From NCBI RefSeq assembly GCF_017313105.1, contig NZ_JAFLND010000002.1, forward strand, positions 372,001-436,000: a stretch of 64,000 nucleotides of DNA. The letters run 5' to 3'. Positions 55,778 through 63,904 of the stretch are shown here, piece by piece. The notes below the pieces were generated by a model. The model made no database searches. It had not been told where the DNA came from and saw only the letters and a program-made list of their open reading frames with translations. Position 1 is the stretch's first letter, and the number at the start of each line of letters is the position of its first letter. Origin of the DNA: [Muricauda] lutisoli (nom. illeg.) (GTDB lineage Bacteria; Bacteroidota; Bacteroidia; Flavobacteriales; Flavobacteriaceae). Both the position numbers and the translations under genes were made by a program.

Positions 55778-56452
55778 ATGACCGGTCCCTCTTTATCCGA
55801 ACAAATCGACCGCATCAAAAAAAAGCTTGTTAAAGCCAAGTTGATCGATAAGGACTGCAGGGTCTTTGGAGCGGGACGTCACAGATATGAATTAAATCCG
55901 CCTGCAAGTATAGCCGAAGTCGAAGCTTTGGAGAAAAAATACAAAATTCGGTTTCCTGAATGTTACAGGACTTTTGTACTCAAGGTCGGAAATGGAGGGA
56001 TTTCCTACTTGAATTCAGGTGCGGGCCCTTTCTATGGAATATATCCTCTCGGAACCAATATGGATCAGCTGATTTATCCAGGTGCCGTGACGCATCTGAA
56101 GAACGCGTGTTTTCTACATCCAAATATGACCGATATCTTTTGGGATGATTTTATGGATTCCATATTTGAAAATAATACCTCCGACGATGAGTTGGATGAG
56201 GAGTATACCAAAATTTATGGCGGTATCTTGCCTATCGGTTCGCAGGGGTGCTCCTACATTCATGCACTGGTGCTGAACGGACCTTATGAAGGCAAGGTCA
56301 TAAACATGGACGTATGCGCACAAATGGCTCCCCGTTTTTCTTATGACAACAATTTTTTGGACTGGTACGAACATTGGCTCGATGAAAGTATTTTAGGGGA
56401 ATTGGCAAAGTCTCCAAGCTGGTTTGGCTATTCAAAAAGAAGCCTGGATTAG
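55778..56452 (+). CDS. SMI1/KNR4 (SUKH) family protein
   Basis: A 224-residue cytoplasmic protein with a SUKH domain: RHRYELNPPASIAEVEALEKKYKIRFPECYRTFVLKVGNGG followed by GAGPFYGIYPLG, then ILPIGSQGCSYIHALVLNGPYEGKVINMD and a C-terminal FLDWYEHWLDESIL helix. In bacteria SUKH proteins are widely used as immunity proteins against polymorphic toxins, but many are orphans. No toxin gene is beside it, so immunity is only a possibility. A 163-base spacer upstream holds nothing recognisable beyond AT-rich sequence. Confidence 0.88.
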   Translation: MTGPSLSEQIDRIKKKLVKAKLIDKDCRVFGAGRHRYELNPPASIAEVEALEKKYKIRFPECYRTFVLKVGNGGISYLNSGAGPFYGIYPLGTNMDQLIYPGAVTHLKNACFLHPNMTDIFWDDFMDSIFENNTSDDELDEEYTKIYGGILPIGSQGCSYIHALVLNGPYEGKVINMDVCAQMAPRFSYDNNFLDWYEHWLDESILGELAKSPSWFGYSKRSLD

Positions 56453-56479
56453 TACATTGAACTCGGTTGTATAAAATAT

Positions 56480-56953
56480 TTACAAATCCTTTGGAACTTG
56501 AACATGTTTGCGTGTATCGGCCCTCGTCAAAATTTTAAAGTCTTCCGATTTTTCCATAGCGCCGAAAGTCTCCAAAAAATCTTTTGGCAATCCTGTTAAT
56601 TTCCTTTTTTTCAAATCAATCCAAGCACCCATCATTTCGCAACGTGCAAAGTTTTTGCCATTATGGTCGTAGAAGTTGTGTCTGAATTCAAAAAACATTC
56701 CGTCCTTGCTCATCCCAACAAATTCCAATGAAACCCTTACAGGTTTGCCCGGAAAAGCTTCCTTAAAATAATAGACGTGCTCATAGAATACCACTGGACC
56801 AATATTGTGCTCGGACATACTTTTTTGGTTAAAACCTATTAGTCCCAGATACGCCATTCGGGTGTGGCTCATAAAATTGATATAAGCGGAATTCGCCAAG
56901 TGTCGGTTAGCGTCTATATCGCTCCATCTAATCTCAAATTCTTTAAAAAACAT
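56480..56953 (-). CDS. Acyl-CoA thioesterase, hot-dog (4HBT) family
   Basis: Cytoplasmic thioesterase of 157 residues. The N-terminus has FEIRWSDIDANRHLANSAYINFMSHTRM, the 4HBT signature with the catalytic Asp, followed by the central strand and helix pattern of the hot-dog fold (RVSLEFVGMSKDGMFFEFRHNFYDHNGKNFARCEM). The substrate is probably an acyl-CoA or acyl-ACP. It is divergent from the nitronate monooxygenase gene; a 14-base perfect palindrome lies between them. Length normal. Confidence 0.9.
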   Translation of the reverse strand: MFFKEFEIRWSDIDANRHLANSAYINFMSHTRMAYLGLIGFNQKSMSEHNIGPVVFYEHVYYFKEAFPGKPVRVSLEFVGMSKDGMFFEFRHNFYDHNGKNFARCEMMGAWIDLKKRKLTGLPKDFLETFGAMEKSEDFKILTRADTRKHVQVPKDL

Positions 56954-56967
56954 AGAGGGTTATTTTG

Positions 56968-56981
56968 TTATGCATGCATAA
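56968..56981. promoter_or_regulatory. Perfect 14-base palindrome in a divergent promoter
   Basis: TTATGCATGCATAA is its own reverse complement and lies 14 bases before the thioesterase start and 89 bases before the nitronate monooxygenase start, a suitable place for an operator serving both genes. Confidence 0.4.
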
Positions 56982-57070
56982 TAATTGTAAAAATACCATA
57001 GTTTTGATAACTGATTCCAATAAGGAAGAAGAATTGTTCCTATTTTTAAACATAGTTTAACACGAAACCC

Positions 57071-58048
57071 ATGAGCCAAAAAGCTGAATTCATCAAAAAT
57101 CTAGCGCTTCCTGTAATTGCAGCCCCGATGTTTTTAATTTCCGGGCCAAAACTGGTAGTGGAATGTTGTAAAAATGGTATTGTAGGTACCTTTCCCGCCT
57201 TAAACCAACGTACAAGCGAGGGTTTTGAGGAATGGCTTATCCAGATCAAATCGGAATTAAAGGCTTTTGAAGAGGAGACGGGCAAAAAAGCCGCTCCTTT
57301 TGGTGTAAATCTCGTTGTGCATCCAACCAACCCAAGACTAGAGGCCGATGTAAAGCTCTGCATTAAACATAAAGTACCATTGGTAATCACTTCTCTTGGA
57401 GCAGTTAGTCAAGTAGTAGATGCCATTCATAGCTACGGAGGTTTGGTGTTCCATGATATTATTAAAAAGCGTCATGCAGAAAAAGCAGCAGAAGCTGGGG
57501 TGGACGGTCTTATTCTGGTATCTGCGGGTGCCGGTGGTCATGCAGGCACCATAAACCCAATGAGTTTGGTCGCTGAAGTGAAGAAATTTTTCAACAAGAC
57601 CATTCTTTTATCCGGCTGCATTAGTACGGGAAGGGATGTTGCCTCGGCATTGCAAATGGGAGCCGACCTTGCCTATATGGGTACTCGTTTTATTAACACA
57701 GAAGAAAGTAAAGCTACGGAAGAATACCGAAAAATGATCATAGATTCCGGTGCCAGCGATGTCATATATACCGCGGCCATTTCCGGAGTGCCCGCCAATT
57801 TTTTGGCAGCCAGTTTAAACGCTGCCGGTATATCCGAGGAGGATTTGAAAAAAGGTCGAAAAATAGATTTTGGCAAGGAACTGGATACCGAGGCCAAAGC
57901 ATGGAAAACAATTTGGTCGGCCGGTCAGGGTGTTACTACCATAGACAATGTACTACCAGTGTCCCAGTTGGTCGATACACTGAAAGGTGAATTTAAAGCC
58001 TCCGTTGAAGAACAGGCCAAGCTATTGAAAACGTATCCAAAGGAATAA
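57071..58048 (+). CDS. Nitronate monooxygenase
   Basis: FMN enzyme that oxidises alkyl nitronates such as propionate 3-nitronate, a detoxification step. The 325-residue TIM barrel begins NLALPVIAAPMFLISGPKLVVECCKNGIVGTFPALN, with PFGVNLVVHPTN, LVITSLGAVS, and the catalytic His and phosphate-binding loop in VSAGAGGHAGTINPM; ILLSGCISTGRDVASALQMGADLAYMGTRF is also typical. The YheT-like hydrolase gene follows after three bases. FabK-like enoyl reductase is the related alternative; the N-terminal Ala-Pro-Met and GGHAG favour nitronate monooxygenase. Confidence 0.92.
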   Translation: MSQKAEFIKNLALPVIAAPMFLISGPKLVVECCKNGIVGTFPALNQRTSEGFEEWLIQIKSELKAFEEETGKKAAPFGVNLVVHPTNPRLEADVKLCIKHKVPLVITSLGAVSQVVDAIHSYGGLVFHDIIKKRHAEKAAEAGVDGLILVSAGAGGHAGTINPMSLVAEVKKFFNKTILLSGCISTGRDVASALQMGADLAYMGTRFINTEESKATEEYRKMIIDSGASDVIYTAAISGVPANFLAASLNAAGISEEDLKKGRKIDFGKELDTEAKAWKTIWSAGQGVTTIDNVLPVSQLVDTLKGEFKASVEEQAKLLKTYPKE

Positions 58049-58051
58049 CCA

Positions 58052-59011
58052 ATGCCTCAAGTTGCTTCCGAATATACACCGCCCTTTTTATTTAGAAATG
58101 GCCATTTCGCCACTATTTATTCAGGCATAATACGCTCCGTGAATGGGGTAGTTCAAAAACGGGAACGCATCATACTATCTGATGGGGATTTTTTGGATTT
58201 GGACTGGAGCAATTCAAAAACACTTACCAAAAAATTGGTTGTGCTTTTGCACGGATTGGAAGGAGATGCACAACGCCCCTATATTACAGGTAGCGCCAAA
58301 ATCCTAAATCAAAATGGGTACGACACTTGTGCGGTAAATTACCGTGGATGCAGCGGTGAGCCCAACAAAATGTACCGTTCCTATCATTCTGGGGCCACAG
58401 AGGATTTAATCGAAGTACTTGATCACATTCTGAACACCAGGGATTATTCGGAAATTTATTTGAAAGGGTTTAGTCTTGGCGGTAACCTATTGCTCAAATA
58501 TTTGGGCGAAGACAACAATGTTCCAAAAGAACTAAAAGGTGCCGTAGCGATATCCGTACCCTGCAACCTTCACGATTCCTGTAAACAATTGCTCAGCCCA
58601 AAAAACATATTGTATGCCATTAAGTTCAAAGGAAATTTATTGGATAAGCTAAGGGAAAAGCAAGAAATGTTTCCAGATAAAATCAGTGATGCGGACATTA
58701 AAAAAATCAAGACCCTGAAGGATTTTGATGACATCTACACCAGCAAGGCACACAATTTTAAGGACGCTTTGGACTATTATGAAAAGTCCAGTTCGTTACA
58801 GTTTTTACCCAGTATTAAAGTGCCAAGTTTAATCATTAATGCCAAAGATGATTCCTTTTTGGGACCTGAATGCTATCCCGTAAAAGAAACCGATGAGAAC
58901 TCCCATCTATATTTGGAAACCCCTAATTATGGTGGCCACGTAGGTTTCTGGGGCAAAAACAACATCACCTATACCGAAAAAAGGGCTTTGGAGTTTTTCA
59001 ATTCCATTTAA
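58052..59011 (+). CDS. YheT-like alpha/beta hydrolase
   Basis: A 319-residue esterase-type hydrolase of the YheT branch. It begins with the FLFRNGHFATIYSGIIR segment, which corresponds to the GHLQT motif of the family, followed by the oxyanion region VVLLHGLEGD, YRGCSGEPNKMYRSYHSG, the nucleophile Ser141 in GFSLGGN, the acidic residue in NAKDDSFLG and the catalytic His in GGHVGF. The triad is complete. It is cytoplasmic and probably cotranscribed with the nitronate monooxygenase gene. Substrate not known. Confidence 0.9.
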   Translation: MPQVASEYTPPFLFRNGHFATIYSGIIRSVNGVVQKRERIILSDGDFLDLDWSNSKTLTKKLVVLLHGLEGDAQRPYITGSAKILNQNGYDTCAVNYRGCSGEPNKMYRSYHSGATEDLIEVLDHILNTRDYSEIYLKGFSLGGNLLLKYLGEDNNVPKELKGAVAISVPCNLHDSCKQLLSPKNILYAIKFKGNLLDKLREKQEMFPDKISDADIKKIKTLKDFDDIYTSKAHNFKDALDYYEKSSSLQFLPSIKVPSLIINAKDDSFLGPECYPVKETDENSHLYLETPNYGGHVGFWGKNNITYTEKRALEFFNSI

Positions 59012-59126
59012 AAACAGCTATGACAGGCCAGTTGTGAGGGACAAAACAAAAAACCCTCCGATTATTAGTCTCTAATTACCTATCTTAGTGGCTACATTTT
59101 CAAAAACAAACTTCAATAGAGTCAGA

Positions 59127-59603
59127 ATGAAAAAAATTGTAATGGTCTTGGCCTTAGGTGCCATGATAGCAAGTTGCGGCGATAAAAAGGAAAAGAAAGA
59201 TGGTTTTGAAGTAAGCCGTACCAAAACTGAGGATACAAAAGCACAAGCTAAAGAAGAAGTTCCTGTTGATATGGACAACAAAGGTGTTGGGCCAATAACC
59301 AGTTTAGAATTTCCTGATGAAATCAACGATGAAATGGTCGCACGTGGTAAAGCAAAGTTTGAAGCTATTTGCGTTGCTTGTCACATGGTCGACCAGCGTA
59401 TGATTGGTCCTGCATTAAAGGGAGTTTATGATAGAAGAAGCCCAGAATGGGTAATGAACATGATTTTGAACCCCGACGGTATGTTGAAAGAAGACCCAAT
59501 TGCCAAAGCACTTTTGAAAGAGTACAATAACGCCATTATGCTCAATCAAAATTTGACCGAGGACGAAGCAAGGGATGTTGCAGAATACTTGAGAACACTC
59601 TAA
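59127..59603 (+). CDS. Class I cytochrome c lipoprotein
   Basis: Periplasmic electron carrier of 158 residues, anchored by Cys17 (signal ends MIASCG). After a charged linker (about 20-60) comes one class I cytochrome c domain with the haem site CVACH (82-86), the IGPALKGVYDRRSPEWV stretch and the sixth-ligand Met, probably in NPDGMLKED. It ends in a C-terminal helix, DEARDVAEYLRTL. It could pass electrons to a cytochrome oxidase or nitrous oxide reductase; no oxidase is nearby. The ATG at 59127 gives the lipobox; an upstream ATG at 59088 does not. A strong terminator follows. Confidence 0.9.
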   Translation: MKKIVMVLALGAMIASCGDKKEKKDGFEVSRTKTEDTKAQAKEEVPVDMDNKGVGPITSLEFPDEINDEMVARGKAKFEAICVACHMVDQRMIGPALKGVYDRRSPEWVMNMILNPDGMLKEDPIAKALLKEYNNAIMLNQNLTEDEARDVAEYLRTL

Positions 59604-59625
59604 CAAACCAACTTTATTATATTAG

Positions 59626-59661
59626 AGCTGCTGTTTTGCAATAAAAACAGCAGCTTTTTTT
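59626..59661 (+). terminator. Intrinsic terminator after the cytochrome c gene
   Basis: AGCTGCTGTTTT and AAAACAGCAGCT arms form a 12-base stem with a six-base loop, followed by TTTTTT. Confidence 0.9.
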
Positions 59662-59684
59662 ATCTTAATAGCAAACTTTCACCC

Positions 59685-60389
59685 ATGAAAAATATACTGA
59701 TCACCCTTTGTTTGCTGTTAACTCCGTTTTTGCACGGGCAGGATCTTCAAGGCGCTTGGACCACCATCGAATCCGATGGTAAAGGATACCAAGTGGAACA
59801 TACCCTAATTTTTACTGGGAGTTATTTTTCAGAAGCCATTTTTGAAAAACCAAGTGGAAAGTTTTTGGGTACAAAAGGGGGTGGTTATTCAGTAAGTGGT
59901 GATGATCTGAATCTTACTTATGAATATGATTCACGTAGTCCTGGAAATGTAGGTACGACAAAGAATGATGCGTTCTCCGTAACTGAAAATAATTTAGAAT
60001 TGGGAAAATTGAGTTGGACCAAAATTGACAACGGAACACCTGGAGACCTTTTTGGAGCATGGTTGATTTCTGGGAGAAAACGCGATGGTGAAATTGTGAA
60101 ACGAGATACCTCAGGGCCTCGAAAAACCATGAAAATTTTATCTGGCACCCGATTTCAATGGATTGCCTACAATACGGCTACAAAAGAATTTATGGGAACT
60201 GGCGGAGGCACCTATACCACTATAGACGGTAAGTATACCGAAAACATCGGTTTCTTTTCAAGGGATGACTCTAGAGTAGGAGCCAGTTTAGAGTTTAATT
60301 ATGAGTTGAAAGATGGTGATTGGCACCACTCCGGTTTCAGTAGCAAAGGAAACCCGATTTACGAAGTGTGGAGCAAAAGGACGCAATAG
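59685..60389 (+). CDS. Exported protein with duplicated lipocalin-like unit
   Basis: A 234-residue exported protein (signal about 1-18, ending FLHGQ). The mature part contains two similar units: the first starts LQGAWTTIESDGK and has FLGTKGGGYSV; the second starts LFGAWLISGRKRD and has FMGTGGGTYTT. Both keep a Gly-Ala-Trp opening and a GTnGGnY turn, so the gene looks like an internal duplication of a lipocalin-like beta-barrel motif. Function unknown; a small-molecule binding role is possible. It precedes the META-domain cluster. Confidence 0.75.
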   Translation: MKNILITLCLLLTPFLHGQDLQGAWTTIESDGKGYQVEHTLIFTGSYFSEAIFEKPSGKFLGTKGGGYSVSGDDLNLTYEYDSRSPGNVGTTKNDAFSVTENNLELGKLSWTKIDNGTPGDLFGAWLISGRKRDGEIVKRDTSGPRKTMKILSGTRFQWIAYNTATKEFMGTGGGTYTTIDGKYTENIGFFSRDDSRVGASLEFNYELKDGDWHHSGFSSKGNPIYEVWSKRTQ

Positions 60390-60487
60390 CATGCATATTA
60401 TTTAGCGATTTAACAACCTTATCTATTGAGGAGTTCATCTATTTTTTTAGTATTTTACTACAGCATTAACCATTAATTTCTGAAAAA

Positions 60488-60907
60488 ATGAAAACCTCAA
60501 TCATCCTGGTTTTTTCCGCCGTACTGCTGGTGGAATCATGCGGTGAGCCAAAAACGAGCGAGGAAGCGCTGTATGGCCCCACTTGGGAACTCGAGTATAT
60601 TTCCGGATCCCGTATTGCCTTTGAAGGGCTCTTCCCAAAAAAGAAACCACAGATCACTTTCGATAAAGAATCTGGAAAAGTAATGGGCACCGATAGTTGC
60701 AATGGCTACTCCGCAGATTACGAACTTGCCGAAAACACTATAGTTTTTGGCGACCCCGGCCCTACCACCATGATGTTCTGCGGCGGTAGCGAAAGGCAAT
60801 TTCTTGATATGATGAAAAAAATAGATGGCTACTCCGTGGAGGGTGGAAAGCTCAACCTTTTGGTCGGAGATGTACCCATGATGCGATTTAAAAAAGTAAA
60901 CCCATGA
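60488..60907 (+). CDS. META-domain lipoprotein 1
   Basis: A 139-residue lipoprotein (signal ends LVESCG; Cys18) with one META/HslJ-like domain: LYGPTWELEYISGSRIAF, ITFDKESGKVMGTDSCNGYSADYEL and the MMFCGGSERQFLDMMKKI stretch with the conserved Cys pair. HslJ-type proteins are linked to heat-shock and novobiocin resistance in E. coli; the molecular role is unclear. The stop overlaps the start of the second META lipoprotein gene (ATGA), showing tight coupling. Confidence 0.85.
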   Translation: MKTSIILVFSAVLLVESCGEPKTSEEALYGPTWELEYISGSRIAFEGLFPKKKPQITFDKESGKVMGTDSCNGYSADYELAENTIVFGDPGPTTMMFCGGSERQFLDMMKKIDGYSVEGGKLNLLVGDVPMMRFKKVNP

Positions 60908-61737
60908 AAAATTCAATCATATTAAGTTGTGCCGTATTGCTGTTTTTCGGCTGCGTTGAAAAAAAGAAGGTAGAAACTTCTGAGCCTGAAGCCACCGAAG
61001 CATCAGAAGAAATTAAAGCAGATACCCTTATAACCGAGGAAAAAAAGCGGGAAATGGAACCCATTGCCATAAAAATTGATGGGAGTTACTTTAAAGCTAC
61101 CGGAACTGAACCTTTTTGGGGACTTAAAATATATGACGACAAAGTGGAGCTGCAGACGATGGAGGATACCATCACCACTCCTCCCTCCACAGCCATAAAA
61201 GCACAGGATGGTAATATTAGCATGTACCGCATTCAGACGGAGGCCACCCAAATGGATGTAATTATTTCCCATAAAGAATGCACCAATGCCATGTCTGGCG
61301 AGGTATTTCCATATACAGTAACCGTTTCTTACAAAAATACAGGCGGAGGTGAAACCATAGTTTATGAAGGCTGTGGGTCTTACATTACAGATTATAGGCT
61401 ACACGATATTTGGGTCTTGGAAGAAATGAAAGGAAACCCTATCTCCAAAGAAGATTTTGATGGAAGGGAGGTCCCAAATATGGAAATTAATATCAATAAC
61501 AATCGCTTTTCTGGTTTTTCGGGGTGTAACCGTATGACAGGGAGCCTTTTTTACGAGCAGGATGTTCTTCGGTTTACACAAGTTGCATCCACCCGAATGG
61601 CGTGCCCAAGTATGGACAAAGAAACCGAGTTCCTGGCCGCACTGCAAGGCAGCACAACATATAAAATTGAAAACAACCGACTGTATCTCTCCAATGGATC
61701 GGAAGAGAATTTGTTGGTTTTTAAAAAAATTGATTGA
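60904..61737 (+). CDS. META-domain lipoprotein 2 (two-domain)
   Basis: A 277-residue lipoprotein (signal ends LFFGC; Cys17). A Glu-rich linker (about 20-55) precedes an N-terminal COG3650-like domain (about 57-155; KATGTEPFWGLKIYDDKVEL... and VIISHKECTNAMSGEVFPYTVTVSY) and a C-terminal META/HslJ domain (about 168-277; LHDIWVLEEMKGNPIS, INNNRFSGFSGCNRMTGSLF, STRMACPSMDKETEFLAALQG). It forms a translationally coupled cluster with META lipoprotein 1 and the following secreted DinB protein. Envelope-stress function is inferred from the domains only. Confidence 0.85.
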   Translation: MKNSIILSCAVLLFFGCVEKKKVETSEPEATEASEEIKADTLITEEKKREMEPIAIKIDGSYFKATGTEPFWGLKIYDDKVELQTMEDTITTPPSTAIKAQDGNISMYRIQTEATQMDVIISHKECTNAMSGEVFPYTVTVSYKNTGGGETIVYEGCGSYITDYRLHDIWVLEEMKGNPISKEDFDGREVPNMEININNNRFSGFSGCNRMTGSLFYEQDVLRFTQVASTRMACPSMDKETEFLAALQGSTTYKIENNRLYLSNGSEENLLVFKKID

Positions 61738-61739
61738 TT

Positions 61740-62336
61740 TTGAAAAAACTATGCTTCTTTTTACTCATTTTCATTTTGATGACCAATCACCAAATTCAAG
61801 CACAGGAAATGGAACTTCCTTATAAAGAAATCCCTGACTACCCTTCCGATTACAGCTCCGGTAATTTAATTTCCAGAATGATCGATGGATTGGGATACCG
61901 ATATTATTGGGCAACCGAAGGATTAACCGAAAAGGATTTGGCTTACAAACCTTCAGAAAGTGGACGCTCTACTTTGGAAACTTTGGAACACATTTATTCG
62001 ATGTCCAACAATATTTTGTTGGCACCGGATGCCAAGCCCTATATTCGACCAAAAAATCCAACTCCATATTCTTTTGAAGAATTACGCGCCAAAACACTAG
62101 AAAATCTTAAAGCAGCAAGCAATAAAGTTTTGGGCAAGAGTTCTGAAGAGATGGAAAGCTTCAAGGTGGTTTTTAAGCAAGGTGACCAAACCTCGGAGTT
62201 TCCCTATTGGAACATGATCAATGGAATGATTTCCGACTGCATCCAACATACAGGTCAAGTAGTTTTGATGCGCCGGGCCAGCGGCAATCCACAGAACCCA
62301 AAGGTGAATGTGTTTTTAGGAAAGACCCGTGAATAA
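61740..62336 (+). CDS. Secreted DinB-like protein
   Basis: A 198-residue exported protein with a signal peptide (about 1-21, ending QIQAQ) and a DinB-like helical bundle: NLISRMIDGLGYRYYWATEGLTEKDLAYKP, TLETLEHIYSMSNNILLAP and ISDCIQHTGQVVLMRRASGNP, with the metal-site histidines in LEHIY and IQHTG. The signal peptide requires a TTG start, at 61740 or 61734; the next in-frame ATG (61779) would remove it. The 61734 start overlaps the META lipoprotein stop. Most DinB proteins are cytoplasmic, so an exported one is uncommon outside Bacteroidota. Function unknown. Confidence 0.8.
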   Translation: MKKLCFFLLIFILMTNHQIQAQEMELPYKEIPDYPSDYSSGNLISRMIDGLGYRYYWATEGLTEKDLAYKPSESGRSTLETLEHIYSMSNNILLAPDAKPYIRPKNPTPYSFEELRAKTLENLKAASNKVLGKSSEEMESFKVVFKQGDQTSEFPYWNMINGMISDCIQHTGQVVLMRRASGNPQNPKVNVFLGKTRE

Positions 62337-62339
62337 ACT

Positions 62340-63866
62340 CTAGTTATCCACCACAACTTTATAGGTTGGATCTTCCAATACGTTCACTTCGATAATATCG
62401 TCGGCATTGGCCAACAATCTTCTACAGTCCCGGCTCAAATGCTTCAGGTGTACTTTTTTGCCTACTTTTCGGTAGCGCTCCGTAATCCTGTTAACGGCCT
62501 CAATGGCGGACATATCCACCAACCTACTTTCTGCAAAGTCGATCACCACTTCTTCAGGGTCGTTCAGCACATCAAACTTTTCGGCGAATAAAGTGGTGCT
62601 CCCAAAGAATAACGGACCATAGATCTCATAATGCTTAACGCCTTCGTCATCAATGCTTTTTCTGGCCCGAATACGTTTTGCATTGTCCCACGCAAACACC
62701 AAAGCGGAGATAATCACCCCTACCAAAACCGCAAGGGCCAAGTTATGAAGGAACACGGTCACCAAGGTAACCAATACCATTACCAAAACATCGGATTTTG
62801 GCATTCTACGGAAGGTTTTCAAGCTTGCCCATTCAAAAGTTCCCAACGCTACCATGATCATCAGCCCTGTAAGCGCCGCCATTGGTACCTTTTCAATCAA
62901 GTTGGAACCGAACATGATGAAGACCAACAACATCAAAGCAGCTACAATCCCTGAAAGACGTGCTCGTGCTCCATTAGAGGTATTGATCAAACTCTGCCCG
63001 ATCATGGCACAACCACCCATCCCGGAGAAAAATCCAGAGAGAATGTTCGCCGTGCCCTGAGCAACAGCTTCTTTATTGCCACGACCACGGGTTTCGGTAA
63101 TCTCATCCACTATGTTCAGGGTCAATAAACTTTCAATCAAACCTACTCCTGCCATAATTGCGGCAAAAGGGAAAATAATCTGTAATGTTTCCCAAGTAAA
63201 AGGAAGATCGGGAATATGAAAAGGAGGAAATGTTCCTTGAATGGAGGCGATATCCCCAATGGTTCGCGTGTCCAATCCAAAGAAAAACACGATTCCGAAG
63301 ACCAAAAGAATAGCGGCCAAGGATGCTGGAATTACTTTGGTGAGCTTGGGAAGTCCCCAAATAACCACCATGGTCAACAGTACCAACCCCAAGAAAATAT
63401 ACAACGTACTTCCACTCAACCATTCACCGTCGACAGTTTTGAACTGGCTCATTTGCGACATGAATATGATTACGGCCAAACCGTTCACAAATCCAAATAT
63501 GACAGGATGGGGCACCAAGCGCATCAATTTACCTAGTCGAAGAACCCCGGCCAACAATTGCAAAATTCCAGCTAGGACCACAGTGGCAAAAACATATTCC
63601 ACTCCATACTGCTGTGCCAAAGTAACGATCACAACCGCAACGGCTCCCGTAGCTCCAGAGATCATTCCTGGTCGACCTCCCAAAATGGAAGTGACCAATC
63701 CCATAACAAAGGCAGCGTACAAACCTGTTAAGGGAGATAGGCCCGCAATAAAGGCAAAGGCAATGGCTTCGGGCACCAAAGCAAGTGCAACGGTTAAGCC
63801 CGATAAAATTTCTGTGCGATAGTTTACTTTTTGCGAAAAATCGAAAAGATTGAGATACTTTTTCAT
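62340..63866 (-). CDS. SulP family inorganic anion transporter
   Basis: Inner-membrane transporter of 508 residues, of the SulP/SLC26 family, moving sulfate, bicarbonate or another anion. The membrane domain (about 10-400) has the typical LSGLTVALALVPEAIAFAFIAGLSPLTGLYAAF start and the SGATGAVAVVI and NILSGFFSGMGGCAMIGQSLINTSNGARARLSG stretches; the C-terminal part (about 410-505) is a STAS domain with EVVIDFAESRLVDMSAIEAVNRI. Substrate not assignable by eye. It is convergent with the secreted DinB gene, with three bases between the stops, and divergent from the partial gene at the window end. Confidence 0.94.
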   Translation of the reverse strand: MKKYLNLFDFSQKVNYRTEILSGLTVALALVPEAIAFAFIAGLSPLTGLYAAFVMGLVTSILGGRPGMISGATGAVAVVIVTLAQQYGVEYVFATVVLAGILQLLAGVLRLGKLMRLVPHPVIFGFVNGLAVIIFMSQMSQFKTVDGEWLSGSTLYIFLGLVLLTMVVIWGLPKLTKVIPASLAAILLVFGIVFFFGLDTRTIGDIASIQGTFPPFHIPDLPFTWETLQIIFPFAAIMAGVGLIESLLTLNIVDEITETRGRGNKEAVAQGTANILSGFFSGMGGCAMIGQSLINTSNGARARLSGIVAALMLLVFIMFGSNLIEKVPMAALTGLMIMVALGTFEWASLKTFRRMPKSDVLVMVLVTLVTVFLHNLALAVLVGVIISALVFAWDNAKRIRARKSIDDEGVKHYEIYGPLFFGSTTLFAEKFDVLNDPEEVVIDFAESRLVDMSAIEAVNRITERYRKVGKKVHLKHLSRDCRRLLANADDIIEVNVLEDPTYKVVVDN

Positions 63867-63904
63867 GGCTTCTTTCTTGAAGCGCGCAAAAGTAGCATTA
63901 TTAA

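Noticed and set aside
59036..59058. GAGGG/CCCTC hairpin after the YheT-like gene
   Set aside because: Short stem with a 13-base loop and no T-run, so not claimed as a terminator.
63241..63822. Plus-strand ORF of 193 codons
   Set aside because: Shadow of the sulP membrane domain; Thr/Lys/Pro-rich composition without structure.
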